Shown here: piece by piece, positions 8,801 to 18,932 of the stretch
How the letters are laid out: each line of letters begins with the position of its first letter
Position numbering within the stretch: the first letter of the stretch is position 1
Source of the DNA: Candidatus Anaeroferrophillacea bacterium
Lineage (GTDB): Bacteria; Desulfobacterota; Anaeroferrophillalia; Anaeroferrophillales; Anaeroferrophillaceae
Assembly (NCBI GenBank): GCA_016933675.1
Contig: JAFGAM010000071.1
Span: forward strand, 1-56,814
Direction of reading: 5' to 3'
Length of the DNA: 56,814 nt
Position numbers and translations under genes: made by a program
Notes under the pieces: model-generated
What the model saw: only the letters and a program-made list of their open reading frames with translations
What the model was told of the DNA's origin: nothing
Databases searched by the model: none

Positions 8801-9598
8801 TCAGCCCTTGCGGCAGACGCCGCGGCGGCCCGGCCGCTGGGCCGCCTGGACGAATTCGGTGAACCTCCGGACCTCGGGCAGATCCGGCACCTCGACGGCG
8901 ACCCGTTCCAGCGCCGCCGCCATGGGCAGCCCGGGGGTACGATAGATAAGCCGGTAGGTTCGTTTCAGCGCCGCCAGCGTTTCCCGCGAAAACCCGTGCC
9001 GCCTGAGACCGACGGAGTTGAGCCCGTAGAGCCGGCAGTGGTTGCCGGAGGCCATGCAGTAGGGCGGCACATCCTGGGAAACCCCGGCGGTACCGGCGAT
9101 CATGGTGTAGCCGCCGACATGACAGAACTGGTGAATCGCCGCCAGTCCGCCGATGATCGCGCACTCCTCGATGACGATGTGGCCGCCGAGGGTGGCACCG
9201 TTGGCCATGATCACCCCGTCGCCGAGACTGCAATCATGGGCCACGTGACAGTAGGCCATCAGCATGTTGTCCCGACCGACGCGGGTGATCCCGCCGCCGT
9301 GGGCGGTACCGCGGCTGATGGTGACGTACTCGCGGATGACGGTTCCCGCACCGATCTCCAGATCGGTTTCCTCGCCGGCGTATTTCATGTCCTGGGGATC
9401 GGTACCCACCAGGGCATAGGGATAAATCCGACAGCCGGGACCGATGACGGTCCGTCCGGAAATGGTGGCATGATGATCGATGACGGTAGCGGCACCGACC
9501 TCGACGTCGCCCTCGATGACGCTGTAAGGACCGACCCGGACATCTTCGGCCAGACGGGCGGCGACGGAAACGATCGCGGTGGGATGAATGTATGTCAT
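8801..9598 (-). CDS. lpxA: Acyl-ACP--UDP-N-acetylglucosamine O-acyltransferase
   Basis: LpxA (265 residues) catalyses the first step of lipid A synthesis, transferring a 3-hydroxyacyl chain from ACP to UDP-GlcNAc in the cytosol. The first two thirds form the left-handed beta-helix of hexapeptide repeats (starting IHPTAIVS, then VGPYSVIEGD and so on). The catalytic-loop histidine region GGHIVI and the segment AAIHQFCHVG are present. The C-terminal helical domain carries NSVGLRRHGFS. The ATG at 9598 gives the standard N-terminus MTYIHPTAIV; a GTG at 9634 would add 12 residues unlike the family. It lies between fabZ and the Gfo/Idh gene on the minus strand. Confidence 0.96.
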   Translation of the reverse strand: MTYIHPTAIVSVAARLAEDVRVGPYSVIEGDVEVGAATVIDHHATISGRTVIGPGCRIYPYALVGTDPQDMKYAGEETDLEIGAGTVIREYVTISRGTAHGGGITRVGRDNMLMAYCHVAHDCSLGDGVIMANGATLGGHIVIEECAIIGGLAAIHQFCHVGGYTMIAGTAGVSQDVPPYCMASGNHCRLYGLNSVGLRRHGFSRETLAALKRTYRLIYRTPGLPMAAALERVAVEVPDLPEVRRFTEFVQAAQRPGRRGVCRKG

Positions 9599-9645
9599 GA
9601 CAGTTCGGTTGTCTCTCCTCCCGGCCGGGGACACGGCATGCGTCG

Positions 9646-10083
9646 TCAGCCGATGCTGGCCATCATGTCGGCTTCGGCCACCGGCGTACCGTCCACCAGG
9701 GCTTCGCCATGGGACTTCCAGATCTTCCCGCGCCGCTGGATGGTAGACACTTCAAGCCGCAGCACATCGCCGGGCACCACCGGCCGCCGGAAACGGGCCT
9801 TGTCGATGCCCATGAAAAACACCTTGCGGCTGAGGTCATGGGCCAATTCCAGCCCTTCACTGTGCAGCACCAGCAACCCGCCGGCCTGGGCCAGCGCCTC
9901 GATGATCAACACCCCCGGCATGACCGGAAAACCGGGGAAGTGGCCGATGAAAAACGGCTCGTTGATGGTGACGTTCTTGACCGCCGTAATGCGCCGGTGC
10001 GGTTCGACCCCCAGTACCCGGTCGACCAGCAAAAACGGGTACCGGTGCGGCAGGTAATCCATGATTTTCGCGATATCAATCAT
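9646..10083 (-). CDS. fabZ: 3-hydroxyacyl-[ACP] dehydratase
   Basis: FabZ (145 residues from ATG 10083) dehydrates 3-hydroxyacyl-ACP in fatty-acid elongation and competes with LpxA for the same substrate, which explains the pairing. The hot-dog fold motifs are clear: IMDYLPHRYPFLLVDR at the start, the catalytic His in GHFPGFPVMPGV and the catalytic Glu in IIEALAQ. The start at 10083 gives the usual FabZ length and MIDI N-terminus, with GGAG 10 nt upstream. An alternative ATG at 10140 would add 19 residues of Ala-rich sequence. A perfect 6-bp hairpin (CCCCGC/GCGGGG) lies between skp and fabZ near 10146-10163. Confidence 0.95.
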   Translation of the reverse strand: MIDIAKIMDYLPHRYPFLLVDRVLGVEPHRRITAVKNVTINEPFFIGHFPGFPVMPGVLIIEALAQAGGLLVLHSEGLELAHDLSRKVFFMGIDKARFRRPVVPGDVLRLEVSTIQRRGKIWKSHGEALVDGTPVAEADMMASIG

Positions 10084-10164
10084 CTTTTCCGGGCTCCATG
10101 CCGCCGGCTCAGCGGCATCCCGGCCGGCGGCAGCGCTCATGTTCCCCGCTCACCGGCGGGGCAC

Positions 10165-10740
10165 TCATTTCGCCTTTTCGTCGTTCTTGGGAGGGTTTTT
10201 CACCCAGGCATTATAGGCATCGATCACCTTGCCGGTAATATCGAGCCGTTCGGAAGCGAAGAAAATACTACTCTCCTGCTTGCCGAGGATCATGTCGAAC
10301 TTGCCATCATTGCCGACCTTCAGGACCACCTTCTCAAGATCCTTGAGCATCGACTTCGTCAGTTCCTTGTAGGTATTCTTCAATTCCTGTTCGGAATCGG
10401 AGACAAAGAGCTTGAAATCACGCACCTGTTTCTGGTACTCGGCTTCCTTCTCGGCCCGGGCGGCCTCACTGAGCATCATCGCCTGACGCTCGATCTCCTC
10501 CTTGGCCCGGTTCAGCTCCATTTCCTTGCCCTTGATCTCCTGCGCCAGTTCGCCGCGCTTGCCCTCAAGGGTTTCCCGCGCCTGCTTGCCGGCTTCCGAC
10601 ATGGCCATGACCTTCTGCAGATCGATGAAAGCGATCTTCGCCCCCTCGGCCGCCGCGACGGGCAGCGGCGCGGCCAAAGCAAACAGCACCAGCAGCACAA
10701 ATACCATTACCCGGATCATCTTCACATCATGATTCTTCAT
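10165..10740 (-). CDS. skp: OmpH/Skp-family periplasmic chaperone
   Basis: A 191-residue Skp-type chaperone that escorts unfolded outer-membrane proteins to BamA. It has a signal peptide (a hydrophobic stretch ending in PLPVAAAEG), then the conserved KIAFIDLQKVMAMSEAGK. A long charged coiled-coil stretch (about residues 55-140, rich in K/E/A), which would form the tentacle arms, follows. The C-terminal part returns to the trimerisation body. ATG 10740 has AAGGGAG eight nt upstream and is preferred over the in-frame start at 10761. It follows bamA by about 275 bp and precedes fabZ. The usual lpxD between skp and fabZ is missing. Confidence 0.9.
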   Translation of the reverse strand: MKNHDVKMIRVMVFVLLVLFALAAPLPVAAAEGAKIAFIDLQKVMAMSEAGKQARETLEGKRGELAQEIKGKEMELNRAKEEIERQAMMLSEAARAEKEAEYQKQVRDFKLFVSDSEQELKNTYKELTKSMLKDLEKVVLKVGNDGKFDMILGKQESSIFFASERLDITGKVIDAYNAWVKNPPKNDEKAK

Positions 10741-11016
10741 CAGAGCAACTCCCTTTGTCAATCGTTATGAAATTATTGCAAGATCGATGACCGCGCCGCC
10801 GCGCCCCCTGAACATCGGCGGGCGTCGCGGCGTAACGATCAAACCATGTACGAACAGCCGCATGTGGTGGCCACGAATCATCTCCGGGCACCGCCCCATA
10901 TGACCGCGAATCATGTCCGGACCGCCGCCGGTGGCCGCCCCGGTGCAAATCGGGCCGGCACCGGAGCCCGACCCGACGATGGGCACGGCACGCGGTGCCC
11001 CGAATTCACGCCGTCA

Positions 11017-13308
11017 TCAGAAAAACGAACCGACGGAAAAATCCCACACCGTCGCCTTCTCGTCGTCCTCGGGGCTCAGGTTCAGGCCCCACTCCACCCT
11101 GAGCGGCCCCATGGGCGATTTCCACCGCACCCCGAAACCGACGCTCTGGCGCAGATCGAAGTCGATGTTCTCGTCATCGTCGTAGGCCTTACCCATGTCA
11201 TAAAACAGCACCCCGTGCAGGCCCATGCTTTTCACCAGTGGATAGACCCATTCGGCGCTGAGGATAACCTCGCTGGTGCCGCCGATAACATCGCCGTTTT
11301 CGTCTTCCGGCCCGGCCTCGCCGAAATCGAAACCGCGAATGGTATCCATGCCACCGAGGTAGAACCGTTCGTAAAGCGGCAGGTCATGGCCGCCATAGCC
11401 GTCGGCATAGCCGAGGGTACCACGGAGGTGCAGGGCACTTTCCCATTTCAGCGGGAAAAACTTGTGCCCCTCGAGGATGACCTTGTAAAAATCGTTATCG
11501 AAGCCCAGGGGACCACCGGCCAGCACCACCGTCCCCTTCACCCGGTAGCCGCGGGTCGGGAACAGGTAGTTGTTGCGCTTGTCGCGGACCAGGGAAAAAT
11601 ACACCTGACTGGTGGTCGTCTCCCCTTCCTCGTCCCAGATATAATCAGAGGCATAATCATCGATATTGAAGATCTCCACCTGCTCGAGACGGTAACCCGC
11701 CGACCAGCTGGTGTATTCATCGATGGACTTGCCGACGTGAACCCGGAATCCGGTCTGTTTGGTGTCGTAGGCATCGTACTCGATCTCCTCGTTGAACACC
11801 GCGAAGCCGGCGGTCATGGGAATGTCGAGAAAATAGGGATCGGTAATACCGATGTTATAGCGTGAGCTGGTTCCCGACAACTCGACATGGAAGTTGGCAT
11901 CCCAGCCGCGGCCGAGAAAATTCTTCTTGGCAATACTGGCCATACCGATGATTGAATCCACCGTACTGTAACCCAGCCCGACGCTGAACGACCCCGTCTG
12001 ACCCTCCTCCACCTTTATTTTGATATCCATGGTGTCGTCGCCGGACTGCTCGGTCTGGATATCGGCCTCGGCAAAAAACTGCGTATTGGTCAGCCGCTCG
12101 CGACTGCGCTTCAGGGCCGAGGTGTTGTACAGATCCCCTTCGGCGAACCGCAGTTCGCGCCGGATCACCTTATCCCGGGTCTTGGTGTTGCCGGCGATCT
12201 CGACCCGGCCGAAATGAAACTGCCCGCCGCGGCTGATCCGGTAGGAGATGTCGACCTGCCGTTTGTCCGGATCGAGCCGCGTGCGCGGATCGACATCGAC
12301 AAAGGCATAGCCCTGATCCCCGTACCAGGTGGTCAGCTTTTCGATATCCTCGCGCAGGTTCATGTTGCTGAAGGTTTCACCCGCCTTGCCGGCCAGTGCC
12401 GCCAGCACCAGATCCCGCTTGTCATCCGCCAGTTCATCGTCCACCAGCTCCACCGTACCGAGGGTGAACACCTCCCCTTCATCAACCTCGAAATCGAGAT
12501 AAATCCATTTTTTGTTGTCGCTCAGGGTGATCTGCGGCTTGCTGACGCGCGCCTGCACGTACCCCTTGCTGAGATAAAACGACTTGATCAGCTTGACGTC
12601 GTTATCCAGTTGATCCTGCTTGAGGATCCCGGCATCGGTGGCCCAGGTGAGGAACAGGTTGTACTTCTTGGTCTGCATCTGTCGCCGGAGGCGCCAGTCG
12701 CCGAAATTCTCGTTGCCGGAGAAGCGGATCCTGCGGACGTAGCTTTTGCGGCCTTCGTCGATATCGAACACCACCTTGACCCGCTGTTTTCCGGCCGGCA
12801 CCACCTTCGATTGCACCCCGATGGAAAAAAAGCCCTTCTCGCGGTAGAATGCCCGGATCTTCTCCTCGCTCTCGCTGATCTTCTCCCGGTTGAGGACAGC
12901 AAAGGTCCGAACGGTGATCTCCTTGAGCAGATCCTTGCGTTTGATCTTGTCGTTGCCGCGGATGTCGATCCCGGCAACGGTGGGCTTTTCCACCACCACC
13001 ACCGCCACCGCCACTCCGTCATCCACCGGCGTGGCGTTCATCAGTACGTCGGCGAAGAACCCGAGGGCGTAGATGGCCTTCAGGTCGGCATCCAGCCGCA
13101 CCCCGGAAAAGGACTGCCCGGACTTCACCTGCATGGCATTCAGGATGATGCTGTCGGCCACCTTGTCATTGCCGACCACCACCACCTCGACCACCGTCCG
13201 CCCCTCCACTGACACCTCCAGGGCAAGGACATCCCTCCCCCGGAGGAACGGATACCCCGCCAGCAGCACCACGGCACACAAAGCGGGGATCAGGATTCGT
13301 CGTTTCAC
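11017..13308 (-). CDS. bamA: Outer membrane protein assembly factor BamA
   Basis: BamA (763 residues) is the central outer-membrane insertase. After the signal-anchor region (about residues 1-30) come POTRA-like repeats ([56 protein letters not shown], and a later [18 protein letters not shown]). The C-terminal Omp85 barrel from about residue 430 contains [21 protein letters not shown], the lid-lock motif [11 protein letters not shown] (normally VRGF) and [11 protein letters not shown]. It ends in Phe (VGSFF), as expected for a Bam substrate. The start is GTG at 13308, overlapping the lolD stop by four bases (GTGA). Confidence 0.96.
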   Translation of the reverse strand: MKRRILIPALCAVVLLAGYPFLRGRDVLALEVSVEGRTVVEVVVVGNDKVADSIILNAMQVKSGQSFSGVRLDADLKAIYALGFFADVLMNATPVDDGVAVAVVVVEKPTVAGIDIRGNDKIKRKDLLKEITVRTFAVLNREKISESEEKIRAFYREKGFFSIGVQSKVVPAGKQRVKVVFDIDEGRKSYVRRIRFSGNENFGDWRLRRQMQTKKYNLFLTWATDAGILKQDQLDNDVKLIKSFYLSKGYVQARVSKPQITLSDNKKWIYLDFEVDEGEVFTLGTVELVDDELADDKRDLVLAALAGKAGETFSNMNLREDIEKLTTWYGDQGYAFVDVDPRTRLDPDKRQVDISYRISRGGQFHFGRVEIAGNTKTRDKVIRRELRFAEGDLYNTSALKRSRERLTNTQFFAEADIQTEQSGDDTMDIKIKVEEGQTGSFSVGLGYSTVDSIIGMASIAKKNFLGRGWDANFHVELSGTSSRYNIGITDPYFLDIPMTAGFAVFNEEIEYDAYDTKQTGFRVHVGKSIDEYTSWSAGYRLEQVEIFNIDDYASDYIWDEEGETTTSQVYFSLVRDKRNNYLFPTRGYRVKGTVVLAGGPLGFDNDFYKVILEGHKFFPLKWESALHLRGTLGYADGYGGHDLPLYERFYLGGMDTIRGFDFGEAGPEDENGDVIGGTSEVILSAEWVYPLVKSMGLHGVLFYDMGKAYDDDENIDFDLRQSVGFGVRWKSPMGPLRVEWGLNLSPEDDEKATVWDFSVGSFF

Positions 13309-13994
13309 CGGCCGCTCACTTCCCTGGTCATACCGTCCTCCAGCAGGATCGTTCGGCGCATGCGGCCGGCAAGCCGCTGACTATGGGTCACGATGACCAG
13401 CACCATACCGTATTCACGATTGAGTTCGAACAGGAGATCCTCAACTTCACGGCTCGTCTGCCGGTCCAGATTGCCGGTGGGTTCGTCGGCCAGCATCATC
13501 GCCGGACGGGTCACCAGTGCCCGGGCAAGCGCCACGCGCTGCTGTTCACCGCCGGACATCTCCCCGGGCTGATGGGCCAGCCGATCGCCGAGACCCACCC
13601 GATCAAGCAGGGCGGCAGCGGTTTCCCGTGCCTTCCGCCGGCGATCCCCGCGAATCAGCAGGGGGATGGCGACGTTTTCCAATGCGCTGAACTCCGGCAG
13701 CAGGTGATGAAACTGGAACACGAACCCCACGTGTTCGTTGCGCCAGAGCGCCAGCCGGTGGTCGGGCCAGTGAAACACATCCTCACCACCGATGACCACC
13801 CGGCCCGCCGTCGGCCGGTCGAGCCCGCCCATGATGTGCAGCAGGGTGCTTTTACCGGCGCCGGATTCGCCGCAGATGGCCAGCTGTTCACCGGCAGCCA
13901 CCGCGAGATCGATCCCCCGGAGTACCGGCAGGCGTTTGCCTTCCAGCCGGTACTCCTTTTCCAGGGCGGTAACGACAATCAACGGTTCGGTCAT
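13305..13994 (-). CDS. lolD: Lipoprotein-releasing ABC transporter ATPase
   Basis: LolD (229 residues) is the cytoplasmic ATPase of the LolCDE complex, which lifts outer-membrane lipoproteins off the inner membrane for LolA. Motifs in order: Walker A GESGAGKS near residue 41, the Q-loop [16 protein letters not shown] (typical of the LolD/MacB family), the ABC signature [15 protein letters not shown], Walker [13 protein letters not shown], and the switch His in IVTHSQ. The ATG at 13994 lies 10 bp after the cyclic-nucleotide-domain gene. The stop overlaps the bamA GTG. Its permease, lolC, lies on the other side of that gene. Confidence 0.94.
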   Translation of the reverse strand: MTEPLIVVTALEKEYRLEGKRLPVLRGIDLAVAAGEQLAICGESGAGKSTLLHIMGGLDRPTAGRVVIGGEDVFHWPDHRLALWRNEHVGFVFQFHHLLPEFSALENVAIPLLIRGDRRRKARETAAALLDRVGLGDRLAHQPGEMSGGEQQRVALARALVTRPAMMLADEPTGNLDRQTSREVEDLLFELNREYGMVLVIVTHSQRLAGRMRRTILLEDGMTREVSGR

Positions 13995-14004
13995 GACCGG
14001 GGTA

Positions 14005-15189
14005 TCAATCTTCCCGCTCGTAGCCGCCCAGCAACTGATGCATGGTCTGCTGGTTGCGCTGTTTCAGCCGGTCGAGAATAGTCCGCAGGAAGTGGGGAAA
14101 CCGGGTAGCGATTTCGTCCAGCAGCCGACGGTCCATTATCGCCAGCATGCCGTCGGTCGCCGCGATAACGGTGGCGATAGCCGGTCGGCCGGTAATCATG
14201 GAGATCTCGCCGAAGAAATCCCCCACGGCAAGGGTTGCGAGCCGGACCCGCCGCTCCCGGTCCCGGAGCCAGACATCCATCCTGCCCGCGAGGATGATAT
14301 AGAGCCTCCGGTTGTGCTGCCCCTCGTGGACGATTTCATCGCCGGCGGCCACCGGAACGGTAAGCAGCTGTTCGATGATTTCGAGGCGGCGGGAAACCGC
14401 AAACTGATGAAAGAACATCAGTGACGACAACACGGCATCTATCTGCCGCTTCCGAAAAGCATCATCCAGCACCTCCTTGAAGGCCGGCAACCGGGCACCG
14501 AGTTCTTCCAGCCGGCCGCTGGATATCGGCAGCACCCTCGCAACGGTCAACGCCCGCACGGTCGCCGAACGCACCCCGCCGCCGTAGACACTCATCTCAC
14601 CGAAAAAATTTCCCGGCCCGAGTTCGGCGATCATCCGTTCCTGACGGTCGTCACCGGTACGGAACACCCCCAGCTGGCCGGCGGCAACAACGTAGAAGGT
14701 GTCACCGGACTCCCCCTGACGCACCACCTCTTCACAGGCCGCCACCGACTGCGGCGGCGCGGTTTCCGCCAACTGCCGCATCTCCTCCACTCCCAGGCGG
14801 ACATTCACCGCCAGAGCGGCGTCATCGGTTTCCGGAGCGGCATCTTTCGGGGCCCCGGAGAACTCGGCCGCATCGGCGTTCAGTCCCCGGTTGCTCAGCA
14901 TGCCGGCAAGCACCTCGCGGGCACGAACGTTTTCCCGGTCATGTCGCAGGATCAGTTTACACAGGGCGATGGCCTTGTCGGACGATCCCCGGCGGGTCTC
15001 CTGGTCCACCATCTGCACCAGCATGGCGATACCGCGGCGCCGATCCCCGCCCTGCAGCAGGGACTCCGCCAGCTTGACGCGGAGATGAAAGCTGTTGGGA
15101 GAACGTGCCAGCTGCTCCCGCAACCGGGCGACCCGACCGGCACTGTCTTCCTCACGATGGTCCTTCCTGCCGAAAAAGATGGCCGCCAT
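14005..15189 (-). CDS. Protein with TPR-like N-terminus and two cyclic-nucleotide-binding domains
   Basis: A 394-residue soluble protein. Residues about 15-100 look like TPR-type helices ([43 protein letters not shown]). Two cNMP-binding beta-barrels follow, each with an FFGE phosphate-cassette core: [15 protein letters not shown] with RSATVRA in the first, and [23 protein letters not shown] in the second. The Arg that usually contacts the cyclic phosphate is present in the first (R in GVRSATV) and replaced by Pro-Ala in the second. There is no HTH or channel domain, so the output is unknown. The ATG at 15189 has GGAGG five nt upstream, better than GTG 15204. It sits between lolC and lolD in one operon, an unusual insertion. 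Confidence 0.85.
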   Translation of the reverse strand: MAAIFFGRKDHREEDSAGRVARLREQLARSPNSFHLRVKLAESLLQGGDRRRGIAMLVQMVDQETRRGSSDKAIALCKLILRHDRENVRAREVLAGMLSNRGLNADAAEFSGAPKDAAPETDDAALAVNVRLGVEEMRQLAETAPPQSVAACEEVVRQGESGDTFYVVAAGQLGVFRTGDDRQERMIAELGPGNFFGEMSVYGGGVRSATVRALTVARVLPISSGRLEELGARLPAFKEVLDDAFRKRQIDAVLSSLMFFHQFAVSRRLEIIEQLLTVPVAAGDEIVHEGQHNRRLYIILAGRMDVWLRDRERRVRLATLAVGDFFGEISMITGRPAIATVIAATDGMLAIMDRRLLDEIATRFPHFLRTILDRLKQRNQQTMHQLLGGYERED

Positions 15190-15200
15190 CCCCACCTCCG

Positions 15201-16430
15201 TCACTCATACCGCAGCGCTTCGGCCGGCAGCATGCGCGCCGCCCGAAACGACGGATAAAGCGTCGCCAGAAATGAGATGATCAGGGAAGCGAAACAGGTC
15301 AGGACGACATACACCGGCTCCAGTTTCACCGGCAGACTGGTGATATAATATACATCGCTCGGCAGGGTGATGAACTGGTAGTGCCGCAGCACCCAGCAAA
15401 TGACGAGCCCTCCCGCGAGCCCCAGCAGAGTACCAACGAAGCCGACGACCATGCCCTCCCAGATGAATATCCGCATCACCCGGCGGGCGGAAAGACCGAG
15501 GGTTTTCAGCACCGCGATGTCACGGTGTTTTTCCATCACCATCATGAACAAGGTGGAGATGATGTTGAAGGCAGCCACGAGAATGATCAACGACAAGATG
15601 ATAAACATGACCACACGCTCCAGCTTCATGGCGGAAAAGAGGTTCCGGTTCATCTCGCTCCAGTCGCGGGCCCAGTAGGGATAGCCCAGGGTTTCCTGCA
15701 ACCGCCGGCCGACCTGCCGGGCCTGGAAGGGGTCCTCGACCTGCACCGCGAGCCCCGAAACCCGGTCGCCCATGGAAAAAAGCCGCTGCGCGGTACCGAG
15801 ATGCACGTAGACCAGCGAGGTATCATATTCATACATCCCCGAGGCGAACACGCCGCCGACCTTCAGCAGCAGCATCCGGGGCACCATCCCCAGAGGCGTC
15901 GGCGACCCCGTGGGACTGATGATCCGTACCGTGTCGCCGACGGTGACCCCGAGGTTCTTCGCCAGTTCGGCCCCCAGCACCGCCTCGGGACGCTGCGTCC
16001 CGTCCGGTTGCGGGGCGGAAAACAGGGCGCCGGTGGTCAGGCTGCGCTGCAGCTCGGTCGCCAGCGGATCACCGTCGGGATCGATGCCCCGCACCACCAC
16101 ACCGCTCACCGAGCGGTCATGGGCAATCATCACCTGACTGAGGACGAAGGGCGATACGGCGGTGACCGCTTCGTCCTGCCGCACCCGTGCGGCAATCTGA
16201 CGGGCATTGACCATACCGCCGCCGTACTGCATCACCATTATGTGGGCGTTGTTACCCAGAATCCGCTGCTGGAGTTCGCCGGCAAAACCGCTCATCACCG
16301 CCAGCACCGCGATCAGCGCCGCCACCCCCAGGGCGATACCGCCGATGGAAATCAGGGTGATCAGGGAAATAAAAACCTGTTTCCGGGTCGCCAGCAGGTA
16401 GCGACAGGCAATGAACAGTTCGAACCGCAA
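15201..16430 (-). CDS. lolC: Lipoprotein-releasing ABC transporter permease (LolC/E)
   Basis: A 409-residue inner-membrane permease of the LolCDE lipoprotein sorting system. It has the family N-terminus RFELFIACRYL...KQVFISLITLISIGGIALGV (first transmembrane helix) and a large periplasmic domain of about 220 residues. Three C-terminal transmembrane helices include the FtsX motif region with FNIISTLFMMVMEKHRDIAVLKTLG and ARRVMRIFIWEGM. It starts with TTG at 16430, one base after the lysS stop; the N-terminal match supports this rare start, which is probably translated by coupling to lysS. A single LolC/E-type permease is present here and may form a homodimer. Confidence 0.93.
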   Translation of the reverse strand: MRFELFIACRYLLATRKQVFISLITLISIGGIALGVAALIAVLAVMSGFAGELQQRILGNNAHIMVMQYGGGMVNARQIAARVRQDEAVTAVSPFVLSQVMIAHDRSVSGVVVRGIDPDGDPLATELQRSLTTGALFSAPQPDGTQRPEAVLGAELAKNLGVTVGDTVRIISPTGSPTPLGMVPRMLLLKVGGVFASGMYEYDTSLVYVHLGTAQRLFSMGDRVSGLAVQVEDPFQARQVGRRLQETLGYPYWARDWSEMNRNLFSAMKLERVVMFIILSLIILVAAFNIISTLFMMVMEKHRDIAVLKTLGLSARRVMRIFIWEGMVVGFVGTLLGLAGGLVICWVLRHYQFITLPSDVYYITSLPVKLEPVYVVLTCFASLIISFLATLYPSFRAARMLPAEALRYE

Positions 16431-16431
16431 C

Positions 16432-17937
16432 TCAGGCCTCGCCGGCCTCGGGCTTGAGCAGCGGAAAGAAGATCACCTCGCGGATAGAGGGTGAATCGGT
16501 CAGCAGCATCACCAGCCGGTCGATGCCGATCCCCTCCCCCGCCGTCGGCGGCAGGCCGTATTCCAGCGCCCGGATAAAGTCGGCGTCGTAGTGGTGCGCC
16601 TCCTCGTCCCCGGCCTCCTTTTCCGCCACCTGCTGCAGAAAACGATCCCGCTGATCCAGCGGATCGTTGAGCTCGGAAAAGGCGTTGGCCATCTCGCGGC
16701 CGCTGATGAAGAGTTCGAACCGGTCGGTCACCTCGGGGTTGACCTCACTGCGCCGCGACAGGGGGGATACCGCCACCGGGTAATCGGTAATAAAAGTGGG
16801 CTGAATGAGCTGGCTTTCCACCGTTTTATCGAAGATCTCCACCTGCAGTTTGCCGAGGCCGACACCGCGATCAGGCAGTTCGATCCCCCGTTCATCGATC
16901 ACCTGCAGGACACCTTCCCGGGTCTGCAGGCGTTCCGGGGCGACATTGCCGTACTTCTCGATCGCCTCGAGCACGGTGAGATGATCCCAGGGCGGCGTCA
17001 GGTCGATCTCCCGTCCCTGGTAGGTGATCTTCGTCCCGCCGCAGACCTCCATCGCCACCTCGACAAAGAGCTCCTCCGTCAGCTGCATGAGATCGAGATA
17101 GGTGGCGTAGGCAAGATAGAACTCCAGCATGGTGAATTCCGGGTTGTGCTGGATCGAGATGCCCTCGTTGCGAAAATTGCGGTTGATCTCGAACACCCGG
17201 TCGAAACCGCCCACCACCAGCCGCTTGAGATAAAGCTCCGGCGCGATACGCAGGAACAGTTCCAGATCAAGGGCGTTGTGGTGGGTAGTGAAGGGCCGTG
17301 CGGTGGCACCGCCGGCCACCGGCTGCATCATCGGGGTCTCGACCTCGAAGAAACCGCGGGCCTTGAAGAATTCACGGATGGTATCGATGATCCGGATGCG
17401 TTTGACAAAGGTCTCGCGCACCTCCGGGTTGGCGATCAGGTCGACGTACCGCTGGCGGTAGCGGGTTTCGACATCCTTGAGGCCGTGCCATTTCTCCGGC
17501 AGCGGCCGCAAGGCCTTGGTCAGCAGCCGCACGACACCCGCCTGGATGGTCAACTCACCGGTACGGGTACGGAACAACTCGCCGGTCACCCCGACGATAT
17601 CACCGACATCGAGCAGCTTGAACACCGCAAACAAATCATCGCCCACCTGATCGCGACGGACATAGGCCTGGATCCTGCCGCTGCGGTCCTGCAGGTGACA
17701 GAAGGCCGCTTTACCGAAAAAACGGATGGCCACCAGCCGTCCGGCAACCGAAACCCGCTCGGTCGCGGCTTCGAGCTGCTGCCGGTCGCTTTCACCGAAG
17801 CGGTCATGGATGGCGGCCGCGGTATGCTCGGGCACGAAGTCGTTGGCATAGGGATTGACGCCCAGGGCCCGGAGCTTCTCGAGCTTGTCCAACCGCTGCT
17901 CGCGAATCGTGTTCTTATCCTGCTTTTCTTCACTCAT
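16432..17937 (-). CDS. lysS: Lysyl-tRNA synthetase (class II)
   Basis: LysRS (501 residues) charges tRNA-Lys. It has the N-terminal OB-fold anticodon-binding domain ([23 protein letters not shown]) and the class II catalytic core: motif 1 region [21 protein letters not shown], motif 2 [19 protein letters not shown], and motif 3 [16 protein letters not shown]. Length is normal. It leads the envelope block and its stop abuts the lolC TTG. From memory, the lysS-lolC-lolD arrangement is typical of Desulfuromonadia. About 146 bp separate it from the upstream TPR lipoprotein gene; no clear promoter was picked out there. Confidence 0.97.
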   Translation of the reverse strand: MSEEKQDKNTIREQRLDKLEKLRALGVNPYANDFVPEHTAAAIHDRFGESDRQQLEAATERVSVAGRLVAIRFFGKAAFCHLQDRSGRIQAYVRRDQVGDDLFAVFKLLDVGDIVGVTGELFRTRTGELTIQAGVVRLLTKALRPLPEKWHGLKDVETRYRQRYVDLIANPEVRETFVKRIRIIDTIREFFKARGFFEVETPMMQPVAGGATARPFTTHHNALDLELFLRIAPELYLKRLVVGGFDRVFEINRNFRNEGISIQHNPEFTMLEFYLAYATYLDLMQLTEELFVEVAMEVCGGTKITYQGREIDLTPPWDHLTVLEAIEKYGNVAPERLQTREGVLQVIDERGIELPDRGVGLGKLQVEIFDKTVESQLIQPTFITDYPVAVSPLSRRSEVNPEVTDRFELFISGREMANAFSELNDPLDQRDRFLQQVAEKEAGDEEAHHYDADFIRALEYGLPPTAGEGIGIDRLVMLLTDSPSIREVIFFPLLKPEAGEA

Positions 17938-18083
17938 GGTCTTCGCATATTTCGAAGGTTCACGGCAATTCCGCCAGTATCGTCACGCCGCGGCTTCACC
18001 CGTCGACGACTTCGTAACAACGCCATATTGCTTCGCTGCCGGCCCTGACAAAACGCATCCAGACTGACAGGCAACCCGACAAT

Positions 18084-18917
18084 TCAACGATCCGGCGACG
18101 CCGGCACACCGGCACCCGGTGCCGGTGGTTCCGGCAGCGTATCCAGACATCGCCGGGCCTCCGCCGCCGGTTCGCCGGCAGGGCTGATGGCAATCACCCG
18201 CTCCCAGGATGATCGCGCCAGGCCGTACTGCCCCAAAGCATGGGCCGCCCGGCCCCGCTGCAGCCAGGCATCGACGCGTTCGGGGGCGAGAACCGCCGCC
18301 TTGTTGAAGGCCTCCAGGGCATCCTCGTAGCGGCCAGCGTCGGAACACAGCCGACCGAGATTAATATAGGCAAGGGGAAAACCCGGTTTGGCATCGATGG
18401 CCCGCCGGTACCAGGTTTCTGCCTGATAGAGATTCCCCATCAACTCGCTGGCGCGGCCGAGGTTGTTGAGCGCCAGTTCCGGCGTCAGATACAGGGGATT
18501 TCCCAGCGCCGCCTTGAACGAGGCGATGGCCTGGGGATAATCCTTCTCGGCCAGATAGATCGAGCCGAGGTTGTTGAATGCCTCGGCATACCCCGGATCG
18601 ATTTCGATGGCCTCCCGGAACGCTTCCTTGGCAGCCTCGAAATCACGCTCCTGCCAGGCCATGATCCCGCTCAGGAAATGGAGCCGCTTGTCCCGGGCAC
18701 CATGTTCATTGGCCATGCGGATGATTTCCCGCACCCGCTCGTACTGGCGATTGTTGAAATGGAGCAGGATCTCCTCGTAGACGTCGTCACGCAGCTCGCT
18801 GGTCAGTTCGTCCTGCTTCGCGGTCCGCCCCAAGCAACCGGCAACCACCGGCAGCAGCGCCAGCAGCATCAGCCAGATACCGGCCCCCTCCCGCAACCAT
18901 CGCGTGACAACGGCCAT
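18084..18917 (-). CDS. TPR-repeat lipoprotein
   Basis: A 277-residue protein with a lipoprotein signal peptide: positively charged start, hydrophobic core LMLLALLPVVAGC, and a lipobox Cys near residue 28. It carries about five tandem tetratricopeptide repeats, recognisable by segments such as AEAFNNLGSIYLAEKDYPQAI and LAYINLGRLCSDAGRYEDAL. This resembles PilF/PilW or NlpI-type lipoproteins, which scaffold envelope assembly, but no pilus genes are near and the specific role is unknown. The tail is Pro/Ala rich. GGAGGAG precedes ATG 18917. It lies 15 bp downstream of another TPR-type gene and probably shares its transcript. Confidence 0.82.
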   Translation of the reverse strand: MAVVTRWLREGAGIWLMLLALLPVVAGCLGRTAKQDELTSELRDDVYEEILLHFNNRQYERVREIIRMANEHGARDKRLHFLSGIMAWQERDFEAAKEAFREAIEIDPGYAEAFNNLGSIYLAEKDYPQAIASFKAALGNPLYLTPELALNNLGRASELMGNLYQAETWYRRAIDAKPGFPLAYINLGRLCSDAGRYEDALEAFNKAAVLAPERVDAWLQRGRAAHALGQYGLARSSWERVIAISPAGEPAAEARRCLDTLPEPPAPGAGVPASPDR

Positions 18918-18932
18918 CGCCTCTCCTCCCGG

